A stretch of 32,057 nt of DNA from Balneolaceae bacterium (GTDB taxonomy: Bacteria > Bacteroidota > Rhodothermia > Balneolales > Natronogracilivirgulaceae). The notes under the pieces are model-generated. The model had not been told where the DNA came from and ran no database searches. It saw nothing but the letters and a program-made list of their open reading frames with translations. Below, one piece after another: positions 25,088 through 32,057 of this stretch. Within the stretch, counting starts at the first letter, position 1, and each line of letters begins with the position of its first letter. Position numbers and translations under genes: made by a program. The DNA lies in contig RECX01000183.1 in assembly GCA_007693825.1 (NCBI GenBank), positions 1-32,057 of the forward strand, written 5' to 3'.

Positions 25088-27436
25088 ATGGAAAGAATGC
25101 CAGTCGCATTGAAATCCGTTTTGCTGACAGTCCTGTTTATCTGTTTGAATACAGCCGCTATCCAGGCCATCCATTCACCGGACCAGAGAGGGACCCGTGT
25201 CTCGGACTATCCGGTCCGGCCGGACATGGAGGTCACATATGCCGGTTTGGAGTTGCAGCTGGAAGCGGGTTTTGATGGAAAAAAAATCCGTGGTATGGCT
25301 GCCTACCGGTTTCGTCCAAAACATGCTTACGTGGATAAGCTTGTCTGGTCGGCTCCCGGCATGACGATCAGGGAACTTACTCTGAACGGGGAGCGGGTGC
25401 CGTACCGCTTGCAGGGTGATTCGCTGGTCATTTCTTTCCCGGACGAACCGGATCCGGGCAGGGAACATGTCCTCTCTGCAAGCTATACCGCTGATCCGGA
25501 ATTTGGTGTGCATTTCCGGCATAACGGAACTATTTTCTCGTCAGCACTGCCCGGCAGTACCGCTCACTGGGTTCCCGGTCCCATCCATCCATGGGCAGCA
25601 ATGCCGGTAGTCATCAGGCTTGAAGTGCCGGAACCGCTCACGGGGGTTGCCACCGGAGCACTGGAGGTGGAGACCAGCACGGACGGGGGGCGTCTTTTTG
25701 TGTTTCGAAGTGCCGTGGATGTGCCGCTTTCCGGTCTTTTTTTTGCTGCCGGACAATTTGAAGTGGAGGATTCGTTTTCAGGTACAAAAAATTTGAGAAT
25801 CTACCGGGAGGAAGGAGTTTCCACCCCGGACCGCATTCAGGAACTGTTGTCATTCATGACCCGGCGTGTACGTGACTACGAGCGCCTGATGCAAAGTGAA
25901 ATTCCCCTTCAGGCCTTCCATGCTGTTTTGTTGTCGGACAACATGTGGGAAACATGTCCCTATTATGCCGGTGCCGTTGTAACTCATGACGAGAGCGATC
26001 AGGCGGGCACGGTGATAGCACGTGCACTGGCTGCACAATGGTTCGGTATTTCACTGAGGCCGGAACGCTGGCAGGAATCCGGTCACATTACGCTGTTGCA
26101 GGCACTGGCCGCCGAGAAGCTGTCAGAAGCGGACTGGCAGGCGGCAAAGGATCCCGTTGAGGAGGCATTTATCATTCCTGAAACGGTTTATCAGGCCCGG
26201 AGCATGGATCAGTGGCAATGGTCACGCCACTTTTTGCGCCAAAACTCCATGCCGGTCTACACCGGCGCACTTGATGGACTCATGAGAACCCTTGCTGCCC
26301 GCAAGGGGGTGCTGACCTCTTTTGAGTTTTCTTCCCTGATATACGAAATAACGGGCCGATGGATGGATACTCCTCAGATCACGGAAACTCAGCCCGATAT
26401 GTCATTGCGCTATCGGGTAGCAGCGGAGGAAATCCGCGGATCAGACCGAATATCCCTGACCTTTGAGGCGCTTGATGATCTGTTTGACGAGGAAATTGAC
26501 GTCCGCGTTTATTTTGTTCGTGACGGCCGAATTCATGACAGGTCCGTCACCTTTTCCGGTACCGGTGACCGGCTGGAATTGTCCCCCGGCGGTTTCATTA
26601 ACAATCTGTGGATGGAAGCGGCAGAGGAGAATGATATACGGTTTCATTTGGAGAAGCCTTTTTCGTACTGGCTTTATCAGCTGCGGCGTGATGAGGATGC
26701 GGACAGAAGAAAAGAAGCGGCACTGGCTCTCAGGGATTTCTCGACGGACCCGGACCTGCAGCTTGCCGTACAGGACCTGCTGAATCGGGAACAGGACCCG
26801 GAAGTACTGGCTGCCATGCATCGGCTCATGGCTGAACTCACATCCGGGGCAAGCGGCACTGAGCGTCGTTTTCTGGAGGGCATTACTTCCCGGCATGAGC
26901 TGATCCGTTTGGAATCCATGAAAGCCCTGGGAGCATACAGGGGGAATAGCCAGGTTGAAAACCAGGTTCTTTCCGTTATCCAGAGCTCCGATGACATCAG
27001 ATTGGTCAACGAGGCCATACGCACCTACAGAAAACTGATATCCGGGGAAGACTTCCGCGAATTTGCCATTCGTTTTCTCAGGGAGGACCGCCAGGATCAG
27101 CTGTTTTCAAAAACACTGATCGAGGAACTGTTTGCCATTCCGGCTGACGAGTCTGCAGTGAACGCTGTCCGCGAGTACCTGAATGCCGGCTATTCCTTTG
27201 AACTCCGCTGGCTGGCTTTCCGGCAGCTGAGAAAACACGCGGCACACACAGGCTGGCAGAAAGATTTTGCCCGGGAATTTTCTGAAGATCCTGATCCCAG
27301 GATACGCTTTGCCACTCTTTTTTCCGTATCGCTCATGAATTTGGAGGATCGTGGACCTTTTTTAGACTCTCGTATGTTGGTTGAGTATGATATTCGTATA
27401 TTGAAACAGGCAAGCGTGCTCGCTTCCCAAGAATAA
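25088..27436 (+). CDS. M1-peptidase-like protein with C-terminal HEAT-like repeats; zinc-site residues apparently absent
   Basis: N-terminal M1 beta-sandwich-like region (GMAAYRFRPKHAYVDKLVWSAPGMTIRELTLNGERV); ARALAAQWFGISLRPERWQESGHITLLQALAAE at the HExxH...NEGFA position; C-terminal helical repeats (LALRDFSTDPDLQLAVQDLLNREQDPEVLAAMHRLMAEL...). Confidence 0.75.
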   Translation: MERMPVALKSVLLTVLFICLNTAAIQAIHSPDQRGTRVSDYPVRPDMEVTYAGLELQLEAGFDGKKIRGMAAYRFRPKHAYVDKLVWSAPGMTIRELTLNGERVPYRLQGDSLVISFPDEPDPGREHVLSASYTADPEFGVHFRHNGTIFSSALPGSTAHWVPGPIHPWAAMPVVIRLEVPEPLTGVATGALEVETSTDGGRLFVFRSAVDVPLSGLFFAAGQFEVEDSFSGTKNLRIYREEGVSTPDRIQELLSFMTRRVRDYERLMQSEIPLQAFHAVLLSDNMWETCPYYAGAVVTHDESDQAGTVIARALAAQWFGISLRPERWQESGHITLLQALAAEKLSEADWQAAKDPVEEAFIIPETVYQARSMDQWQWSRHFLRQNSMPVYTGALDGLMRTLAARKGVLTSFEFSSLIYEITGRWMDTPQITETQPDMSLRYRVAAEEIRGSDRISLTFEALDDLFDEEIDVRVYFVRDGRIHDRSVTFSGTGDRLELSPGGFINNLWMEAAEENDIRFHLEKPFSYWLYQLRRDEDADRRKEAALALRDFSTDPDLQLAVQDLLNREQDPEVLAAMHRLMAELTSGASGTERRFLEGITSRHELIRLESMKALGAYRGNSQVENQVLSVIQSSDDIRLVNEAIRTYRKLISGEDFREFAIRFLREDRQDQLFSKTLIEELFAIPADESAVNAVREYLNAGYSFELRWLAFRQLRKHAAHTGWQKDFAREFSEDPDPRIRFATLFSVSLMNLEDRGPFLDSRMLVEYDIRILKQASVLASQE

Positions 27437-27458
27437 CACCACACCACTACTTGTTTTT

Positions 27459-27722
27459 ATGAATTATATCATTAAACTTCCGCCCAAGTCAAAGCGCGAT
27501 GACATCATCGATGCCTGGGTTAATGATGTGCTTCACGACCATGATTACAGCAGGCTGAGAAACACGCTCAATAATCTTATTGAAAGCGGATTCAACAGGG
27601 ATGGTGTTATGTTCATGTTTCTGCATCGCACCACACACGAAATTGCGCGGAAAAAAATCGTACAGCAATCTCGCTACGAACTCGCCGAAATCGCGTTCAG
27701 CAATCCCATCAGCCTTAACTGA
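27459..27722 (+). CDS. Conserved-looking hypothetical small protein, 87 aa
   Basis: Intact ORF starting 22 nt after the M1-like gene in the same direction; no family recognised. Confidence 0.6.
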   Translation: MNYIIKLPPKSKRDDIIDAWVNDVLHDHDYSRLRNTLNNLIESGFNRDGVMFMFLHRTTHEIARKKIVQQSRYELAEIAFSNPISLN

Positions 27723-27800
27723 CGCCTGTAACGGAATCCTGTCCGGAGCATACGGTATCATACTGGAGTATACTGCAGAAACAAGTGGCTGCACTCTGTT

Positions 27801-29084
27801 TCAGTTTTCCCGCATCCACCTCCAAAGCTCCCTGAAACTGGCTTTTTTACCGTACATGAGGATTCCTGTGCGGTAAATCCGGGCGCTCATCCACATCAGG
27901 AGAACGAAAGTAAGGATCATGAGCAGGACAGTGGCACCGAACTGCCAGATTGGGATCTGAAGTACTGCCATGCGAACCGGCATCAGGATAGGTGCAAAAA
28001 AGGGCACCATGGACAGGGTAACGGAAAGTGTGGAAGCAGGGTCATCTGATACCGGAAAAAGAAACATCAGCGGGATGATGATCAGCATGATGATGGGCAG
28101 CTGCAGTTGCTGGCTGTCCGACTCCTGATCTACTGCGGAACCAACAGCCGCAAAAAGCGAACTGTATATCAGGAATCCAAGCAGGAAAAAAAGTACAAAA
28201 CTGATCCATATCATCGGTCCGATCGGAGGGATGCTGAAGGCAGCCACCTCTGCAGCAGCATCAGCGGCTTCTGCAGTCTCCGGTCCGGCACCAAGGAAAA
28301 GCGCGATGACGGGTCCGGCAGCAGCCATCAATACTGCCCCGGCGACGGCCCAGATGATAAACTGCGTCAGTCCCAGCATGGCAACCCCGATTACCTTCCC
28401 CATAAGCAACTCAAAAGGCCGGACTGAGGAGGCGATCACTTCCACGATACGGCTTGTTTTTTCCTCCATCACACTGCGCATGATAACGGCGCCATAGCCG
28501 AACATCGCACCGTAAATAATGAATCCCATGATGAACCCAAGGACCATGTAAAAGTCACTGTCGGCCGCCTCTTCACCTTCAGCCGTGATGGTAAGATTTT
28601 CCGTCTGGACGCGATCTGACAGGATGTGACGGACTTCCGCCGGGGTGTCCAGCCGGTCGAGCCGGATATCCCGGACGGTTCGCTGTATGTCGGTTCGGAT
28701 TCTCGATGTAACTGTCATCCCCGCAGTGCCACCGTGATAAAACACCGCACTGCCCTTGCCATCCAGCAGTTCATGCGGTATGACGATGTAACCTTCAATT
28801 TCGCCCCGCATAAGGGATTGCCGCAACGAATCAGGATCGGCATCGGTCAGCTGGTAATAAACCGAGTCGCCGGCCACCAGTTCCTGTCCAACAGCACCGG
28901 TTTCATCATAGACAAGAAACTGGCGGACACGGTCGCCGGACATGGTCTGTATGAGGGCTGGCAATACCAGCAGGAGGATCATTAGCACCGGCGCCAGAAT
29001 AGTGGAAACAACGAATATCTTGCTTTTCAATCGCGTAAGATATTCCCGTTGGATGATAAGCAGAAGTTTCTCTCTATGGATCAT
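27801..29084 (-). CDS. natB: ABC-2 type transporter permease (NatB-like Na+ efflux/export family)
   Basis: IIQREYLTRLKSKIFVVSTILAPVLMILLL, AVIMRSVMEEKTSRIVEVIASSVRPFELLMGKVIGVAMLGLTQFIIWAV; downstream of, and ATGA-overlapping with, the ATPase gene. Confidence 0.87.
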   Translation of the reverse strand: MIHREKLLLIIQREYLTRLKSKIFVVSTILAPVLMILLLVLPALIQTMSGDRVRQFLVYDETGAVGQELVAGDSVYYQLTDADPDSLRQSLMRGEIEGYIVIPHELLDGKGSAVFYHGGTAGMTVTSRIRTDIQRTVRDIRLDRLDTPAEVRHILSDRVQTENLTITAEGEEAADSDFYMVLGFIMGFIIYGAMFGYGAVIMRSVMEEKTSRIVEVIASSVRPFELLMGKVIGVAMLGLTQFIIWAVAGAVLMAAAGPVIALFLGAGPETAEAADAAAEVAAFSIPPIGPMIWISFVLFFLLGFLIYSSLFAAVGSAVDQESDSQQLQLPIIMLIIIPLMFLFPVSDDPASTLSVTLSMVPFFAPILMPVRMAVLQIPIWQFGATVLLMILTFVLLMWMSARIYRTGILMYGKKASFRELWRWMREN

Positions 29085-29992
29085 GAGCCCACCTCCCTGG
29101 AAACGGAATCAATGAATATTTCCTGTATACTCGGCTGCACGAGCTCAAATCCCTGAACACGAACATATTTCTGAGCTTCCCGCAAAATGGCCTGATCATC
29201 AGCTCCCTCCAGCAGCCGCAACTCCGCAAAATTCGTGGATCTGTTGTTTACGCGGACATTTTTCAGCTCGGACAGAAACCGGCTGTCACCGGTAAACCGC
29301 AACCGGATACTGTTCTGCCCGTAGGATGACCGAATCTGATTCAGGTCTCCGTTGAGGATGAGCTGGCCTTTGTTGAACAGGGCAATGTCATCGCAGAGCT
29401 GTTCCACCTGTTCCATTCTGTGCGTGGCGAAAAAGATGGTTTTGCCGGCATCCCGCAGTTCCAGGATCACGTCCTTCAGCATTTCGCTGTTGATAGGGTC
29501 TAGGCCGCTGAACGGCTCGTCAAAAATGAGGCAGTCAGGGTCATGCGAAATGGTGGCGACAAATTGAATTTTTTGCTGCATACCCTTGGAGAGCTCCCCG
29601 ACTTCCTGGCCAATCCAATCATATGCGCCAAAACGTTCGAGCCAGTAACGGATGCGCTTGCGGGCGTCCTGCCTGGAAAGGCCCCTGAGCCGCGCCAGAT
29701 AGATCAGCTGCTCACCGACTTTCATTTTTTTGTAGAGCCCGCGTTCTTCCGGCAGGTAGCCCAGGCGTGCCTGGGTTTCGGGTCCCACCGGGATTCCGAA
29801 AACCGTGATGCTGCCGGAATCCGGCTTCAAAATATATGTAAGCATGCGGATGCTGGTCGTTTTTCCGGCACCGTTGGGTCCGAGAAGGCCGAAAATACGG
29901 CCCTGCCTGACTTCAAAGCTGACATCATCCACAGCACGGAAGTCGCCAAACTTTTTGGTAACACCATCAAACCGGACTATGGAATCACTCAT
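29081..29992 (-). CDS. natA: ABC transporter ATP-binding protein (NatA-like)
   Basis: Walker A GLLGPNGAGKTTSIRML, signature VGELSKGMQQKIQFVATI, Walker B CLIFDEPFSGLDPIN, H-loop FATHRMEQVEQLCDDIALF. Confidence 0.92.
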   Translation of the reverse strand: MSDSIVRFDGVTKKFGDFRAVDDVSFEVRQGRIFGLLGPNGAGKTTSIRMLTYILKPDSGSITVFGIPVGPETQARLGYLPEERGLYKKMKVGEQLIYLARLRGLSRQDARKRIRYWLERFGAYDWIGQEVGELSKGMQQKIQFVATISHDPDCLIFDEPFSGLDPINSEMLKDVILELRDAGKTIFFATHRMEQVEQLCDDIALFNKGQLILNGDLNQIRSSYGQNSIRLRFTGDSRFLSELKNVRVNNRSTNFAELRLLEGADDQAILREAQKYVRVQGFELVQPSIQEIFIDSVSREVGS

Positions 29993-30108
29993 GGCAGATC
30001 ACTGTTCAAGTAATTAGTCAATATTCAGAATGCCGAAAAAATAAAGTTTGTAAGATAGTCTTCAAATTTCTTATATACCTGTAAAATGTTGCACCTGCGA
30101 TGTTTTTT

Positions 30109-30130
30109 CGGTCAATTGACCGGTCAACGG
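30109..30130. promoter_or_regulatory. Candidate operator: 14-bp perfect palindrome CGGTCAATTGACCG plus adjacent extra half-site GGTCAA
   Basis: Read directly; located in the natA-glgA divergent intergenic region. Confidence 0.4.
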
Positions 30131-30170
30131 AGAGCTTGTTTCCACAGGACATCCAATGAGATACAGGTAA

Positions 30171-30188
30171 AACAATTGTTTACGTAAA
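30171..30188. promoter_or_regulatory. Overlapping palindromes AACAATTGTT and TTTACGTAAA just upstream of glgA
   Basis: Both are perfect 10-bp palindromes sharing the TT at 30179-30180. Confidence 0.3.
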
Positions 30189-30207
30189 TCACAGCAGAAA
30201 GTTTCTT

Positions 30208-31650
30208 ATGCAGGTTATTCACATCAGTTTTGAGTGTTATCCGGTGGCCAAAGCCGGCGGTCTGGCCGATGTTGTTGGTGCGCTCCCAAAATATTTACAA
30301 CAGTTTGACGTCGATTCGTGGGTTGTCATGCCTCATTTTGACATAGAATGGGTACGCAACCATCAGCTCGATACCGTTCATATGGGTGTTGCCCGCCTCG
30401 GAGAGGAGCGGTTTGAATACCGGATCGTTCGGGAAGCGGGTGGAGTCCTCGGATTTCCACTATACCTTGTGGATATACCTGGAAGGCTTGACAGGCCGGG
30501 GATTTACATCGATCCGCAGAGTGATTTTCCTTACTGGGATGAATTCGAACGGTTTGCAACATTTCAGATTGCGGTGCTTGACTGGCTTAAATCGTTCAGT
30601 CAAAAACCGGATGTGATCCACTGCCACGATCATCACACGGCACTTATTCCGTTCCTGATGACCAGCTCTCCGGTTTATCATGAATTCCACGCCATCCCAT
30701 CAGTGCTGACCATTCACAACGGGCATTACCAGGGGTGGTACGACCCTGGAAAACAATTCCTGCTGCCGAAAATAAATCCTGAGCGGGAAGGGTTTCTCTA
30801 CTGGAACGGGAGACTCAACGCTCTTTCGGCAGGTATCCGCACGGCATGGAAAATTACTACCGTTTCAGATTCCTATCTGCATGAACTGCAGCATTCTTGC
30901 AAGGGCCTGGAGTCCCTGCTGTCCCACGAGCACATGAAATCAGTGGGTATCATCAATGGAATCGATACCGATGTCTGGAATCCTGAAACCGATCCGCTGG
31001 TCATAAAAAATTATGATGAAAAGACATTCCAGGACGGAAAGGCGAAAAACAAGGAGTGGATCTGCAGTGAGTTCGGCTTCGATCCGGAGCTTCCGTTGTT
31101 TTCATTTATCGGAAGACTGGTAGACGAGAAAGGCGCCGACCTTCTGCCGGATCTGATTGTCCGCTATCTGGAGACGGGGCTTAAAGGCAGTTTCCTGATT
31201 CTTGGCACCGGTGAACCATGGCTCCACGACAAGTTCAGGGAGATGAAAGGACGTTACGTCAATTTTTTTGATGCATCTCTAACCTACAATGAAGAACTGG
31301 CGCATCGCATCTATGCCGCCAGTGATTTTCTCATGATGCCCTCAAGGGTGGAACCGTGCGGGCTCAACCAGATGTACGCAATGAGATATGCGACACTTCC
31401 CATTGTGAGAAATATAGGAGGCCTTAGGGATACCGTCAAAGACTTTTCGCAGCCGGACGGATACGGCGTCCTGTTTGATCATTTCAATCTTGATGATGCC
31501 TACCACGCGCTGCAGAGAGCATCCACAGTTTATTTTGACAGGAAGCTGATGACCACGCTTCAGAAGAGAGCTATTACCAAGAATTTCTCCTGGCATAGCT
31601 CGGCGGAAAAATATCACAAAATGTACGAATCATTAATCAAGGAGAAGTAA
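30208..31650 (+). CDS. glgA: Glycogen (starch) synthase, GT5
   Basis: [20 protein letters not shown] (KxGGL ADP-glucose motif), [73 protein letters not shown]. Confidence 0.95.
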   Translation: MQVIHISFECYPVAKAGGLADVVGALPKYLQQFDVDSWVVMPHFDIEWVRNHQLDTVHMGVARLGEERFEYRIVREAGGVLGFPLYLVDIPGRLDRPGIYIDPQSDFPYWDEFERFATFQIAVLDWLKSFSQKPDVIHCHDHHTALIPFLMTSSPVYHEFHAIPSVLTIHNGHYQGWYDPGKQFLLPKINPEREGFLYWNGRLNALSAGIRTAWKITTVSDSYLHELQHSCKGLESLLSHEHMKSVGIINGIDTDVWNPETDPLVIKNYDEKTFQDGKAKNKEWICSEFGFDPELPLFSFIGRLVDEKGADLLPDLIVRYLETGLKGSFLILGTGEPWLHDKFREMKGRYVNFFDASLTYNEELAHRIYAASDFLMMPSRVEPCGLNQMYAMRYATLPIVRNIGGLRDTVKDFSQPDGYGVLFDHFNLDDAYHALQRASTVYFDRKLMTTLQKRAITKNFSWHSSAEKYHKMYESLIKEK

Positions 31651-31652
31651 CC

Positions 31653-32057
31653 ATGATGGAATCAACATTAGCCGTTATACTTGGTGGCGGTGCCGGAAGC
31701 CGTCTTTTCCCTTTGACAAAAAACAGATCCAAACCCGCCGTGCCGGTCGGAGGGAAGTACCGGCTTGTGGATATACCCATATCCAATTGCCTGCATTCGG
31801 AGATACGTCAGATTTACGTGCTTACACAGTTCAATTCTGCCTCACTCAATCAACATATCAAAAATACATTTCACTTCGACCCTTTCTCAAGAGGTTTTGT
31901 TGATATCCTTGCGGCAGAACAGACTCCAAGTTCACATCAGTGGTATCAGGGTACGGCGGACGCCGTCCGTCAGACGTTCCGTTATCTGCAGAATCACCGG
32001 GCCGACAAGATCCTTATCCTGTCCGGCGACCAGCTCTACCAGATGGATTACCGGAAC
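31653..32057 (+). CDS. glgC: Glucose-1-phosphate adenylyltransferase, 3' truncated by the window edge
   Basis: My translation: [69 protein letters not shown]...[39 protein letters not shown]-glucose pyrophosphorylase N-terminus. Runs off the end, so absent from the track. Confidence 0.95.
   Translation, partial: MMESTLAVILGGGAGSRLFPLTKNRSKPAVPVGGKYRLVDIPISNCLHSEIRQIYVLTQFNSASLNQHIKNTFHFDPFSRGFVDILAAEQTPSSHQWYQGTADAVRQTFRYLQNHRADKILILSGDQLYQMDYRN

Noticed and set aside
27723-27800. Possible terminator between the 87-aa gene and natB-like permease (GTATCATACTGGAGTATAC)
   Set aside because: Arms are short and imperfect with no U tract on either strand.
1-32057. Scan for CRISPR, tRNA/rRNA, IS ends, phage or defence genes
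   Set aside because: None recognised by eye; the tandem repeats found are too few and too short to be CRISPR. A tRNAscan/Infernal run would be needed to exclude small RNAs.

Overview
The 32 kb window is a bacterial chromosomal segment. Gene content, the Hc1-type histone-H1-like protein and TAnnTTTG-like promoter motifs suggest a Bacteroidota/Rhodothermota/Balneolota-type organism; this assignment is inference. It is mostly core metabolism. In order: fabF (5' truncated) - rnc - ilvE - thyA - folA - M1 peptidase lipoprotein; on the minus strand, a FecR/FN3-like surface or periplasmic protein and an HD phosphohydrolase; an M42 peptidase; a 57-aa histone H1-like gene absent from the ORF track; a minus-strand cluster of S45 penicillin-acylase-like, GH3, two-domain cytidine deaminase and amino-acid-kinase-like genes; lysA - ltaE - MFS - alpha/beta-hydrolase-like; an orphan OmpR-type response regulator; trmH converging on tex; a hisN-like phosphatase; an M1-like protein with HEAT-like repeats; a small orphan; natAB-like ABC exporter genes; glgA; and glgC (3' truncated). 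I saw no rRNA, tRNA, CRISPR array, transposon or phage. The best hunting targets are: (1) a 17-bp tandem repeat before lysA whose units each encode ATG-CAA-CAC-AAT-CCA-TAA with TAATG stop/start overlaps, giving two coupled minicistrons that feed into lysA; (2) several enzyme homologues that appear to have lost catalytic residues (M1-HEAT protein, alpha/beta hydrolase, amino-acid kinase, S45 acylase); (3) a cytidine deaminase with a degenerate N-terminal domain and catalytic C-terminal domain, the reverse of the E. coli-type order, in an ATGA-coupled cluster with GH3 and S45 genes.
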